In this document: in pieces, positions 20,405 through 30,999 of the stretch | How the letters are laid out: every line of letters begins with the position of its first letter | Position numbering within the stretch: position 1 is the stretch's first letter | Source: Globodera rostochiensis | Taxonomy: Eukaryota > Nematoda > Chromadorea > Rhabditida > Heteroderidae | Length of the DNA stretch: 64,000 bases | Direction of reading: 5' to 3' | NCBI GenBank assembly: GCA_018350325.1 | Contig: JAEVLN010000005.1 | Coordinates: forward strand, 3,420,142 to 3,484,141 | Made by a program: the position numbers and the translations under genes | Notes under the pieces: model-generated | Databases searched by the model: none | Seen by the model: the letters and a program-made list of their open reading frames with translations, nothing else | What the model was told of the DNA's origin: nothing

Positions 20405-21011
20405 AACGGTACGATGAACATTTTGGCAATGTTCTCGTCACTAATTTTTGGATTTTCGTTTTAATTTCATAATAACGTTTCATCAATTCCATTTGTTCGC
20501 TGTGGTGGTATTTATTTTGTTTTATAAAAGAATTTTTAATTAATTTAAATAAATAAATAAAATTGGGTTTGAAATACTCACTGGTTTGGCCAAGTTCACT
20601 TTTCCACCTGTAAATTGTTCTAAAACCGAGGCACAACTCTTTCTCTGCGACAGTTTCATCAATTTGATTTGAATAAGAGTTTTTGAATCCGACCCGCATT
20701 AACTCGGCTTTCATCTGATCAAATTTCTCTACCAAATTTTTTCGCTCATTTTTTTGATTTCTTCGGCTTAAGGCTAATAGCTGATCCGTTGAATTGGGTT
20801 CATTTTGTCCAAGTTGGGTGTTTGGCCGGTCGATTTGGTGATGGACATTTTGTCCAAAGTTTGTTGGCGCCGGCGTTTTCAAATCTTCGGCTTTACTTTT
20901 GTTCCACCAGCCTTCTCCGAATATTTCATCAAATAATTGTACGGATTCGGCTTTGTCCAGTGAATTTGTTGCAAAAAATAACACAAAAATTAAAATCCAA
21001 AACTCTTCCAT
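20405..21011 (-). pseudogene. Secreted HTH member lacking HTH1, fused to a satellite
   Basis: From the ATG at 21011 there is a signal peptide (MEEFWILIFVLFFATNS), FDEIFGEGWWN, and one altered repeat (LGQNEPNSTDQ). HTH1 is deleted: the frame goes from NSTDQ to LLALSRRNQKNERKN. HTH2 is complete (FRTIYRWKSEL). The donor GTGAGT is present, but the acceptor is mutated (TTTTATAAAA), and the unspliced intron reads through in frame. In exon 2 a one-base deletion after YYEIK shifts the frame, and after about 15 codons the exon ends in the satellite at 20203-20404. The formal frame runs 274 codons but its C-terminus is satellite-encoded. No upstream family block. Confidence 0.78.
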
Positions 21012-22079
21012 TTTATTTAGGCAAAATAACCTCTGAATTTAGGGACTTTTATATGAAATTGTAATATGATATAAAAAATATGCCTTTTTTGTGTTAAAGA
21101 ATTTCTCGCAAAAATCTTCTTAAATTTAAATGGTGAATTTCTTAGCCCAAATAAAATGCAAATAATAAAATTCGACTCAGAAAATCAATAATGCTGGCGT
21201 CATTTCCCATAGTAAAAATTTCCGGTCGCTTTCATTTTTATAATTTCCAAAATTTAACGATGTTTACGCGTTGGAATGGATAATGTTTTTTGTAAAATCA
21301 TTTATTGAAGGGGGGAGCTTAAACAAATTTTTTTTTGTGAATTCCAAAAAAAATTTTCCAAAAAAGTCGGTAGGGCCTCGAACCGAGAAAATTCTCGCGT
21401 TTTTTGGGCCTCGGTCTCGGTCTCGAGTCTCGGTAAATTTCAAATCCTGAACAGTCCTAGTGCTGTGGCTGAGCCTTATTAGGGGCTGTATCAATCGAGT
21501 CGTTGGAAAAGCGATTACACAACATCAGACGGGAAGTCATCATTTTCATTTAATCAATTGAGCTTCTCATTATGTACAAAATGTTGAAAATTTAATAATG
21601 AAAAGTTTTTTGTCCTCACCGGAATTGTCACTTTCGTCCATTTTTTCAATTCATCCATCCCCCGCCCCTCCGTTACGCTCGTCCTGGGCCTATTTCAATT
21701 GGGTTATATCTCCGATATGATCTTATGATATGTCATATCTGTGTTTTCAATTCCGTCGTATTGACTGGGTATGATATCATAGGCGCTTCCGGTCCGAAGC
21801 CCACTCGTCCGAATCACACTCCAGCCAAAAGTGTTTCGAATCCACTGCACGTCTTAGGCTAAGCCTAAGCTTGGTATAAGCTAAGCTTAGACTTAAACTA
21901 GCCAACCCCCAAGCCAGGGTGGCTTAGGCCTAAGCTAGGCTTAATCTTAGCTTCAACACGGGACTGAATCTGCACTTAGGGTGGGATCGGACCGGTAGCC
22001 ATCATAGGCAGAATTACATACGACGGCTACGTGTGACAGGGTATCATGCGTAGAAATCATATGGCGTATTTGTTGAAAG
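21012..22079. other. Repeat-rich spacer
   Basis: 21370-21440 is a CTCGGTCTCGG word array. 21689-21780 is a GGGCCTATTTCAATTGG element end. 21850-21960 is a TAGGCTTA word array. No gene is seen. Confidence 0.4.
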
Positions 22080-22501
22080 GAACCGCAAAACGCTAAACTG
22101 CGGACACATGCGGCTGAAAAAGAAAAAGGGCCAATCTACAAAAAGATACATTGGACTCACAACGGCCATCGAAAAGACGGTCGGCCGAGCCTTTGGTGGC
22201 GGAGGGGCGCGAACATTGACGGAACGCGTGCGGGGCACGCCCTGAGTGAACTAAAACCAAAAAAGGAAGAAGCCCAATGGCAATCCCGCCCAACAGGAAG
22301 GGCAGGTTTTTCGGTAAGGGTCAAATAATTCCCGAAATCATTCGGATTAACGCCCAGGGAATACAAATATCCGGGGCTGTATAGTGTGTGAGACTTTGGG
22401 CGACACGGGAAAGCACACTGTCCGGACGAATTGAATTCCCAAATTGGATTTTCCATTTGCTGAATTAAAATTGACTTTGGTAACAAAGCGGCAGCCAACA
22501 C
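22080..22501 (-). other. Unassigned cysteine-containing open frames
   Basis: Two overlapping minus-strand frames (22501-22157 and 22293-22093) contain SGQCAFPCRPKSHT and CSRPSATKGSADRLFDGRC. The shorter frame begins with a hydrophobic MGGIAIGLLPFLVLVHSGRA that could be a signal peptide. There is no second copy in the window and no splice evidence, so this is only a candidate. Confidence 0.25.
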
Positions 22502-23666
22502 TCAACAATGGCGAAAACAGGGCAAAGCCGACAAATTGCTGATTAATTGGTGATCAGTGGAGTGAGAAAATTTTCGGCGGATGAAAATATAGGCTGGCAA
22601 AAATAATGAGAATTTTATGATCTGAAAATGAAATGAAATTAATATTTTTGAAATTGGCGTGTCAAGACACAATTTTGTGGATGAAAATGGAGGGGCATAA
22701 GGAAATGAACCTGTCAACACCAAAATTCAAGAAAATAAGTGAAAAGAACTAAGTAAATTCAAAATAATTACTACTGCCAAATTTGGACCTCAAATATTAA
22801 AATAATGAAATAATTAATTTAAAATCGGTAAATGTCCGGACTAAAAAATTAGTAAAATTTAGTATACGATTTTCGAAATTTTACCAAATCAAAATTAATC
22901 TTTGCCCATAATAAAGATAGCAAAAATGGGGCCCATTAACAAATTATGCTTTCCTGGGCAAGATTCGGGGTGACAGCAACGATCAAACTGGGGGCGAGGC
23001 AACTGGCGAGCGCGAGAAGAACGAGGACGTGGGACGAACTATCGCGGAGGACGAGGAGGATGGCACAAAAGAGGACAGCAGTGGCACGATCGTGAAGAAT
23101 AGGGGGTGCAGGAGCAATTCGAAAGAAGATTTTCGAAAATGGCCGGTTGGGCGAAAGGGTACAGAATGAGTACGCTTTGTAGATATTGCATTTGATCACT
23201 TCTCACATCATTGATCGCCCCGCCGCACCAGTGTTTGTTTGTTTCCCCCCTGAGGACGTTCGTTCATTCGATCGGGGATTGGGCTCCAACATCTTTGTCC
23301 CTTACCCCCACCCCGTATATGATATCGTATCATAGGATCATATTGGTGATAGACGCAATTGAAATAGGCCTGGAGGTCTAACAACAACGACAACGATGAA
23401 AAAATCGTCAGCAGCAGCTAAACCTGTTCCCTGGTGATGAACCAGCCCGGTGGGCATGGAATCTATCATTTATTTACCTGTGCTCGGAACCCTGCTGTTT
23501 GGAGGACTGAACAGATAAAGAATGTATGTCTATGGCGTTTTGCTCTCATCCGGATTTGTCCAAATATTTTTCCCTCATTCCACTTCCCCCAAATTCATTC
23601 CTCCCCCCCCCCCCTTCTCTATGGTGAGGACCCCCAGAATGGTGATGCTAAGGATCGCAGTCGGGC
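22502..23666. other. Spacer, no gene seen
   Basis: 23318-23372 is the reversed GGCCTATTTCAATTG end with ATATGATATCGTATC words. Other frames lack motifs. Confidence 0.35.
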
Positions 23667-23867
23667 ATGGAGGGACGACGGGTTCTTGCATTGTTCCTGC
23701 TGGTGATGATCCCTCCAATCCATGGGCACGGTTGGGTTGTGTGGGCAGCCCCCTCCCGCATGTCCCCCGAGGCGTTCAGTTCAGGACAAAGAAAAGGCAC
23801 CAATTTGCATTCTTTCGGCGCAGCAATGAGCAACAGCAGCAGCAGGAAGTGGCCGCTGGAGGGCTGA
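23667..23867 (+). CDS. Candidate small secreted peptide
   Basis: A 66-residue frame begins MEGRRVLALFLLVMIPPIHG, with an arginine n-region, a leucine-rich core and an HG-HG cleavage-like end, which looks like a signal peptide. The predicted mature part is about 44 residues, rich in Ser, Gly and Met, with basic spots GQRKG and SSRKW that could be processing sites, and it ends PLEG. Base composition is less AT-rich than the surroundings. No cysteines, no known peptide-hormone motif and no copy elsewhere in the window. A chance frame remains possible. Confidence 0.35.
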   Translation: MEGRRVLALFLLVMIPPIHGHGWVVWAAPSRMSPEAFSSGQRKGTNLHSFGAAMSNSSSRKWPLEG

Positions 23868-24048
23868 GATTAATGGATGAATATGTCTTCGCATCCGGAT
23901 TATTTCATCCATTTTCCCGCCTCAAACAAATTAATTAAGAAAAGCTTGAAGTTCAAAGTTTATGAAAATCAAAAAATGTTCTTTTTGCGGATACAGACAA
24001 AAATAATATAATGAAAATAGATTTTGGGTTTTTTCAAGCATTGAGCAT

Positions 24049-25059
24049 TCAACTACTTTCCGAATTCGAGCCACCAATTTCCTGAACATTTGAGCCGGCA
24101 TTTTCTTCAACAGAATGTCCAATGACAGAATTTGGATGAAATTGCTGTCGTTTAAATTGCTTTTTCCATCTAAACAAAGTACTTCTTCCAATTTGTAACA
24201 TTTTTGCAATGTCCTCGTCAATAATTTTAGATTTTTTGTTTTTAATTTCATAATAACGTTTCATCATTTCCATTTGTTCGCTGTGGGAGTGCATATGTTT
24301 TGGTGCTGTAAAAGAATTTTTAATTAAAATAAAAAAATTAATAAAATTGGGTTTGAAAAACTCACTGGTTTGGCCAAGTTCACTTTTCCAATTGTAAATT
24401 GTTTTAAAACTGAGGCCCAACTCTTTTGCGACAGTTTCATCAATTTCGTGCTTATAAGTGTTTTTGATTCCGTCTCGCTTTAACTCGGCTTTTATCTCAT
24501 CGAATTTCTCTACCAAATTTTTTCGCTCATTTTTTGGATTTTTCCGGCTTAAGCCAAATTCTTTTTTCCATTTATATATTTTTGAGCGACTTACTTTCAA
24601 ATGTTTAGCAATTTTCTGCTCAATTTGATTCCATTCTTTTGACGAAAATTTTCCTTTTTGCATAAATTCGTTTCTCGTTGCATGGAATTTGTCAATAATT
24701 TTACGTTTTTCATTTGAAGAAATTTCTTTCTGTTCTTCGCCATTTTTGGCATTATCAGAGTGATCTGACTCTGTGAGAGGAGGATTTTGATCAGTTGAAT
24801 TGGGTTCAATTTGTCCAATTTGGGTGTTCTGTCGGTCGATTTAGTGATGGACATTTTGTCCAAAGTTTGTTGGCGCCGGCGCTTTCAAATCTTCGGCTTC
24901 ACCTTTGTCCCACCAGCCTTCTCCGAATATTTCATCAAATGTTTTGAGTGGCGTTTCCTCTAATTTTACGGATTGGGTTTTGTCCAGTGAATTTGTTGTG
25001 AAGAATGCCACCAAAATAATCCAAAACTCTTCTATTTTATTTGGGTGGGAAAAAAACAA
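24049..25059 (-). pseudogene. Secreted triple-HTH member with lost start and one stop
   Basis: The usual ATG has become ATA (25035-25033), although an in-frame ATG upstream (25059) would add MFFSHPNK before the signal peptide. FDEIFGEGWWD is intact. At NVHHQ the glutamine codon is TAA (24840s), ending the frame. Beyond it everything is well kept: one GQIEPNSTDQ, HTH1 (IAKHLKVSRSKIYKWKKEF), HTH2 (VAKELGLSFKTIYNWKSEL), a 60-bp intron (24365-24306, GTGAGT to TTTTACAG) that also reads through in frame, and HTH3 (IAKMLQIGRSTLFRWKKQF) to a stop at 24049. A single substitution is therefore the main lesion, so inactivation is recent, or alleles without the stop may exist. Confidence 0.78.
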
Positions 25060-25204
25060 CCTCTAAATTTATGGGCTTCTATATGACAATTAATTTAATA
25101 ATTTTAACGGAAAATTCGGTGTGAGAAAAGAATTTCTCTCAAATATTTATTTAAAGAATATTTATATTCATAATTATTACAAAATATTAATAAATATTAT
25201 TTAG

Positions 25205-25275
25205 CTTTGAAAAAGATGAAAAAAGTAATAAATGACAGCCCACAATTGAAATAAATGCCTTATCCGAATCAATAT
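25205..25275 (-). promoter_or_regulatory. Family upstream block for the 25035 member
   Basis: On the minus strand: ATTGATTCGGATAAGGCATT, then ATTTCAATTG and TGGGCTGTCATTTATTACT. The AATTATTAAAGAATATG part present at other loci is missing. Confidence 0.65.
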
Positions 25276-25416
25276 GTTCCCACGAATTACCTATCATCAT
25301 TTTTATAAAATGGCGATGATATATAATATAAACTCTGTAAATTCAGAACTCTGCATAAAAAAAAGAAGAAGTGAGACGGAATTACGGAACACCCAAAAAA
25401 TTCGGAAGCACGGACA

Positions 25417-25860
25417 TAAATTTTTTGGTACTTTTCGGTTTTGTGCCTACACCTCAAAATTTAAAAAAGGTCAACAAAAGGGCGTTGAAAACATCATATA
25501 ATGGAGTTTTAAAGGGTGCTGATCACACAATATTTTTAGATCCGACAACATCTAAGACGTTGAAAATCTATGATTTTTGAATTTTTTTCAAAAAATGTCA
25601 ACAAAAGGGGCGCTGAAGGAACGATTTTTGTACCATTACCATCTAAGCCTAACAAACTCTATAAAAGCAGTTTTGGGTGATTAATGATGAAAAAAAATCA
25701 TAGCTTTTCAAAATCTTAGATGTTGTCGGATCTTAAATTAGATTAAATGATCAGCACCCTTTAAAACCCCATCCGCATATAATGTTTTCAACGCCCTTTT
25801 GTTGACCTTTTTTAAAATTTTGACGTGTAGGCACAAACCGAAAAGTACCAATTTTTTTAC
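25417..25860. mobile_element. Inverted-repeat MITE
   Basis: Arms of about 170 bp pair 25417-25580 with 25690-25860. The left arm carries TTGGTACTTTTCGGTTTTGT, AAAAAAGGTCAACAAAAGGG and GATCCGACAACATCTAAGA; each recurs in reverse complement on the right. Noncoding apart from spurious frames. Confidence 0.75.
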
Positions 25861-25929
25861 GAGCGTTCATCGTGCAACATTCGAATAGTCTTCCGCGTGA
25901 ACGGTCGTCTAGTTCAGTGATTATTTAAA

Positions 25930-26055
25930 TTAGGGTTCAGCCCCGTCCCCGACCCCCGACTTTTTTTAGTCGGGGTTTTCGTCCCCGACCCCGACTTTTT
26001 TGAATTTTTCGGGGTTTTTGCTGGGAAAAACCCCGAACCCCGACAATTGTGGTTA
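25930..26055. repeat. TAGGG end with CCCCGAC words
   Basis: Starts TAGGGTTCAGCCCCG and continues as CCCCGACTTTTTT and CGGGGTTTTT words. Related to 1416-1590. No matching right end. Confidence 0.55.
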
Positions 26056-26239
26056 TTCATAAAAATTGTCTGTAAATGCGTCATTTGACGCACTAATTAC
26101 GAATTTGTCAATAAAAATTAAAAATTGAGAATTTGAAGCGGTTTTTATATTTTTTGAAAATTAAGGAAAAAACGACTTTTTAGTAACAAAATTTGAAATT
26201 GGTCAAAAGTCAAGATTTCGAAAAATTAATATTTATGAT

Positions 26240-26910
26240 TTTTTGAAAAAGATAAAATTATTGACACATTTCACGCAAGAAAGACGAATTTATGCAAAAA
26301 GGAAAATTTTCGGCAAAAGATGGAATCAAATTTGGCAGAAAATTGCTAAACATTTAAAAGTCAGTCGCTCAAAAATATATAAATGGAAAAAAGAATTTGG
26401 CCTAAGTCGAAAAGTGTACACTGAAAAAGAAGAACGAAAACATTTGGTAGAGAAATTTGATCAAATGAAAGCCGAGTTAAAGCGGGACGGATTCAAAAAC
26501 TCTTATCCCAATCAAATAAATGAAACTGTCGCAAAAGAGTTGGGGCTAAACGATAGAACAATTTACAGGTGAAAAAAAGAACTTAGCCAAACCAGTGAGT
26601 ATTTTGAGCAATTATTTATTTACTTAAATTAATTAAAAATTCTTTTATAGCACCAAAACATAAAGACTCCGACAGCGAACAAAATGAATTTATGAAACGT
26701 TATTATAAATTTAAGGATCAAAATCCTAAAATGAGTGTTAGGGACATTGTCAAAATGTTGAAAATTAGCAGTGTCACTTTGTATAAATGGAAAAACCAAT
26801 TTAAACGACAGCAATTCCATCAAAATTCTGTCGATGGACATTCTGTGGAAGAGTATGCCGCGGAAATATTCAGGAAATTGGGCACTCGAATTCGGGGAGT
26901 ATTTGAATGA
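26240..26910 (+). pseudogene. 5'-truncated HTH family member
   Basis: The signal peptide, GEGWWD motif and repeat are absent. Sequence begins within the stretch before HTH1 and has small indels. HTH1 (IAKHLKVSRSKIYKWKKEF) and HTH2 (VAKELGLNDRTIYR) are recognisable, but the recognition-helix tryptophan of HTH2 is a stop (TGA at about 26571). The intron is flanked by GTGAGT and TTTTATAG. Exon 2 (about 26651-26910) keeps HTH3 (IVKMLKISSVTLYKWKNQF) with a shifted C-terminus ending RGVFE. HTH2 closely matches the gene at 4573. Confidence 0.75.
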
Positions 26911-27371
26911 AGGGTTCAAGGATATGGAAAAACTGATTTGGCATCTGACGATTTTAAATATTTTTTACGAATGCGATTTACTTAAATATATTATGCTAAA
27001 TCTATTTTGGAATACTTCGGACAAACTTATTTATATTTGGCGACCGCAAAAATTCACCGAAAATTTGGGCAAATCAGACAAAATGCATTTTTTGATCACT
27101 AAAGACCAAATGGACCATTTTTATATGCATGTCGTTTCTATGGTCAATTGTTGATAAATTAAATAATTTCGTTTTTATTCCTCTTGAGCATACTCCCTAA
27201 TCTTCTTCGAAGGTCAGTAGTCCAATATTTGCACTGTGAATGCCAAAAGAAATAGATGCGGTATTTCCCACAAGAGCGCCAGGGCCTAGTTCTGGACCTG
27301 CCCGGGGCAATGGAAGTGGTTGGTGGAATTTAGTTCTTAACAAAATAAAATTTTTGATTTTTTAAGAATCA
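26911..27371. other. 3' flank and spacer
   Basis: Contains the usual post-stop family sequence (AAACTGATTTGGCATCTGACG). No other gene is supported. Confidence 0.4.
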
Positions 27372-27910
27372 ATGGAGTGGTTCAGTCCGGTTTTGGACAA
27401 TCACATGAACCGAGCACATCGCCGCCTCGTTTTTGAAGAAGTCGTCCAGCGCACTGCCGCCCAACAACAACAACGTAATGATCGGCCGCAGGTTCCCTTG
27501 AAACAACCGGAACAACAGATGGTTCCGATACTGCAGCAGGAACTTCATGCCCCGCAGCAGCAGCATCAACATCAACCATTGGAAGAAGAAAAGGTTGATC
27601 AGCAGCAGCAAGAAGAGGAAGAACGTGAACGCCAGCTGGAGCGCTTTGCACGAAATGTTCGACTCCAATTGCGGGAGTCGAGACGGTTCTCCGCCGGAGC
27701 TCCGTCGTCCGTCCTTGTGCCGCCGGCTCAAATCTACCGTGCAGATGAGTCATTGTCTGCTTTTCAGCGGAGGCGAATTTTTATGTCCCGGGGTGCGGAC
27801 ATATGTACCTTTGTGTGGACTGTGCCGTGCACGCGGTACTCAACAAAGGCGAAAGGCGCATGATATGCCGCGGGCCCCTGCCTGGAGTTTACCCCTTTAT
27901 GCGTTTTTGA
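27372..27910 (+). pseudogene. Gln-rich protein with C-terminal RING finger, frameshifted
   Basis: The ATG at 27372 opens MEWFSPVLDNHMNRAHRRLV, a long Gln/Glu-rich segment (polyQ runs encoded by CAACAACAA and CAGCAGCAG) and a charged helix ERERQLERFARNVRLQL. In this frame the protein ends at 27863 in an unlikely sequence. Near 27747, just after YRADE, a one-base loss hides a RING-like end in another frame: IVCFSAEANFYVPGCGHMYL, then CVDCA and ICRGPLPGVYPFMRF with a stop at 27908-27910. The C-G-H-x3-C-x2-C-A core followed by a C-R-G-P segment is the second half of a RING-HC finger, as in E3 ubiquitin ligases. A missing first cysteine would be restored by the lost base. It is either a recent pseudogene or a sequencing error. 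It is not obviously linked to its neighbours. Confidence 0.55.
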
Positions 27911-28286
27911 AATTTTGGCGATCTGATCGATTTTGAATTTAATTGAGGGAGGATTTTCAATTTACCAATAATAATTAATACGATTTGACTTTTTTTAATA
28001 ATACGTCTGCATTTATTTTTATGTCCGATTTGTGTTTGAAATCGACCTTTTTTTTAATAATACGTCTGCATTTATTTGTATGTCCGATTTGTGTTTGAAT
28101 TCGAATTCATTAATTTCACAACTTTTTTACCTTGCTTATCTCTCTCTCTAATATTTTCATTTCATTTAATTTTGATGGATGCTTGTTTACGCTCTTATTT
28201 TTGAAACTTAAGAATAAACGAAAATTGCAGAGGTGATGCGATAATGAAATGAAAAATAAACAAAAAAACAATTAAACGCGGACGTT

Positions 28287-28867
28287 GTGATGGAGGAAAT
28301 TAACAAGTTGGGGCAAAGTGGCGGAGAAAATGGAGATGACATGCGGACGATTTTATTGTCGCGTCCGGTGCAGATGAATGTTACGTGTGTTGCGCTGCCA
28401 GCTGGAGAAGGGCAAAGAAATGTTCACAAATTCGACTATGGATTCAAAGAGCACCAACGGATACAGTGAGTTAAAATTTAAAAAAAAAAGCAGAAAAAAT
28501 TTAAAAAATTTAAAAAACAAAAAAAAAATTAAAAACCTAAAACAAAGATTTAATTTTTAGGATTAACAACAACGACAAATTTTGTTTATTTTATGCGATG
28601 GCGGCGGCAAAGAATTATCTGGAGATGCATAAAGATAGTTTCCGACGATTTATGGACAACAATATTCGTCAACGAGAGGCAGCATTTGAATTATTAAATA
28701 ATTCAGGAGTTAACAATATGGAAAATGCTCATGGAGTTGAGCATTTGTCGGCAATTCAGAAATATTGTGTAACAATAATAAAACAATATTTCAGAAAAAT
28801 AATAATTCTTTCAGGACCAAACTTTTCCGGGAAAATTAAAGCTAAATATATTGAATATAGTAAATAA
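28287..28867 (+). CDS. Fragment of a virus-like DNA-transposon protein (tentative)
   Basis: Exon 1 (28287-28465) gives RTILLSRPVQMNVTCVALPA and RNVHKFDYGFKEHQRIQ. A 95-bp intron (GTGAGT to TTTTTAG) leads to exon 2 (28561-28867) beginning INNNDKFCLFYAMAAAKNYL and continuing through RQREAAFELLNNSGV and HLSAIQKYC. The order (a CV-x-x-P-x-G-x-G-x-x-x-x-VHKFDY segment, then an N-x-D-x-x-C-L-F-x-A-x-x-A-A-K segment, then Q-R-x-A-x-x-L) reminds me of the region preceding the DNA polymerase in proteins of large self-replicating transposons of invertebrates. I hold that from memory of the general pattern only. The frame ends after about 160 residues, so at best it is an N-terminal fragment. The splice join is in frame. 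Confidence 0.4.
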
Positions 28868-28964
28868 ATTTAAGAAAGTTTTTGACAGAAATTCATTAAC
28901 CATGACAAATTTTTCAATCGAATTTTCCCCAAATTAAACATTTTAGATGTTTGTTGCCCAAAAA

Positions 28965-29566
28965 ATGAAGGAATTTTGGATTTTAATTTTGGTGTTATTT
29001 TTCACAACAAATTCACTGGATAAAGCAGCCGAATCCGTAAAGTTGGAGCTCAAAACATTTGATGAAATATTCGGAGAAGGCTGGTGGGACAAAGGTGAAG
29101 CCGAAGATTTGAAAGCGCCACCGTCAACAAACTTTGGACAAAATGTCCATCACCAAATCGACCGACAGAACACCCAAATTGGACAAATTGAACCCAATTC
29201 AACTGATCAGAATCCTCCTCTCACAGGGTCTAATCACTCAGATAATGCCAAAAATGGCGAACAACAGAACGAAATTATTATAACGAAAAACGTAAAATTA
29301 TTGACAAATTCCACGACTCTAAAAAAACAGCAAAAATAACCAAAAATAAATAAAAAATGAAAGAAGAATTTAAGCAAAAAGAAAAATATTCAAAAGAAGA
29401 AAGAACTAAAATTGAGGATAAAATTGCTAAACATTTAAAAGTCAGTCGCTCAAAAATATATAAATGGAAAAAAGAATTTGGCCTAAGTCGAAAAGTGTCC
29501 TATGAAAAAGAAGAACGTAAAAATTTATTAGAAAAATTTGATCAATTCTATCTGATGAATAATTAA
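28965..29566 (+). pseudogene. Secreted HTH member, frameshifted, lacking HTH2 and exon 2
   Basis: From the ATG at 28965: signal peptide (MKEFWILILVLFFTTNS), FDEIFGEGWWD, one GQIEPNSTDQ. At about 29280 a shift and a small insertion break the frame (an extra segment with AATAAATAAAAA). HTH1 resumes at 29357 (IAKHLKVSRSKIYKWKKEF) and the frame ends soon after EKFDQ, where the gene is truncated. HTH2, the intron and exon 2 are absent. No upstream family block: the preceding DNA is the fragment at 28287-28867. Confidence 0.75.
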
Positions 29567-30049
29567 TTGATTCTATCAGCCAATATTTGTTTAAACACAT
29601 TGAAGTTAAAAAATTTAATTTTTGCCAAAAAACAAATAAAAATTTGGCTCATAAAAGAGAGGCAAAGCGACTAAAAAGTGACTTTATGGGATGGTGGAGA
29701 AAATTTTTTATAATGACATTTATTGTTCATAACTGTTATTTAGTATTAAAGACCGGATTTGTTTTTAGCCTATTTTTTTTTACTAACAAGGTTTGCTGAG
29801 AGAAGCCCAAAAATAGCATTCATTTCGGAAATTTTAGAATTAGAGCGATTTTTTAGTCAATATAAATCAATATTTTGCTTTTTTGAGAATAAATTAATAT
29901 TTCGACATTTTTCCTTAATATTTTTTTTAGAAATATGCAATATTTTATGCGTATTCCGAAAATCCTTGAAGTAATTCATTTTTAGGCACTCTTCCATAAA
30001 ATTTCAAACCAAAAAATGCACCCCTAAAAAATGACTGCAGAATGACAAC
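29567..30049. other. AT-rich spacer, no gene seen
   Basis: Small frames at 29587 and 29759 have no recognisable motif. Confidence 0.4.
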
Positions 30050-30375
30050 CTAAATTTAAATCCAAAATTCATTCATTCATTTTTTGCAAAACAATCTCTG
30101 AATTTATGGGCATTTATAGAAATTCCAATTAATTTTAAATTTAAAAAAATTTGATATGGATGTCAATCTTGTTAAAGAATTTTTCTTAATATTTTAATTC
30201 ACAAATTTTAACATATTAATCATTTAGCTTAAATTATTGAAAGTAATAAATGACAGACCACAAATCAAAAGGGTATTCATCTTTAATAATATCTCACTCG
30301 AATCAATATTCTTGACATCTAAAAAATATTTTTCTGACTACATGATAATAATCGTATTTATAAAATGACGATCAA
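30050..30375 (-). promoter_or_regulatory. Orphan family leader and upstream block
   Basis: On the minus strand this has the distal words (TTTTATAAATACG, TTGATTCGAGTGAGATATT), GTCTGTCATTTATTACT (30239-30255), the family leader (AATTGGAATTTCTATAAATG) and then only ATGAATGAATTTTGGATTTA before it degenerates at about 30060. So the promoter region survives while the gene is gone. Confidence 0.65.
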
Positions 30376-30682
30376 TTATGAATAGCTAAAATGAAAAAAT
30401 TATTTAAAATAATTTAACATTCCCCCGGAGGAAAAGAGTGGCATTTCCGCTTCTGATGACATTTTCGCCACAGATGAAGACTATGTTTTGCGTAGTGTTC
30501 ATGTTTTCTTGTGCCGAATGCTGAGCAGTTCACTTCAGTACCAGCAAATTTTGAAAGTCTATATTAATGACGCCGCGACATGACAATATCATGGGCGGCA
30601 CATGGATTTCATACGATTTAATTGAGCAGAAATTTCGCAATCAATATCATAATGCTATCATAGGATCATATCGGAGATTGGG
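30376..30682. other. Spacer, no gene seen
   Basis: 30420-30490 resembles the segment upstream of 59517 and 62163 (GGAAAAGAGTGGCATTTCC and CACAGATGAAG), so it is probably distal upstream DNA of the orphan block. 30640-30680 matches the ATCATATCGGAGAT element end. Confidence 0.4.
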
Positions 30683-30864
30683 GGTAAATACCCTATTCGC
30701 TTTTGGCCAATTCGCTTTTTACCCTATTCGCTTTTTGTGTGTTATAAGTATAGGCACTCTAACCTTCTTACTGTCTGCGCTCTTTCTATTTTGTATTAGT
30801 TTATATAGACAAAAAGCGAATAGGGTAAAAAGCGAATTGGCCAAAAGCGAATCGGGGTCTTGTC
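30683..30864. mobile_element. Small inverted-repeat element with 9-bp flanking repeat
   Basis: Arms carry CCCTATTCGCTTTTGGCC and AATTCGCTTTTTACCC, repeated in reverse complement on the right. GAGATTGGG flanks both sides (30674-30682 and 30865-30873), which looks like a target-site duplication. It lies just upstream of the gene at 31000. Confidence 0.7.
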
Positions 30865-30999
30865 GAGATTGGGCTATTTAAGAAATACAATAATTAGTAT
30901 TATTTATTATTATTGAAAAAGTTGAATATTTTATTCTTTTTTTTAATTTAAGATAATTTTTGAGAGAAAACTTACCTTTTCATATCGAATTTCCATTAA

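Noticed and set aside
20130..20417. RAKTAAQTGRAKTAAP-type plus-strand frame
   Set aside because: It is a translation of the 28-bp satellite with no independent gene features.
27382..27753. Minus-strand frames opposite the Gln-rich gene
   Set aside because: CAG/CAA repeats keep the antisense open; the plus strand has the start and the RING end.
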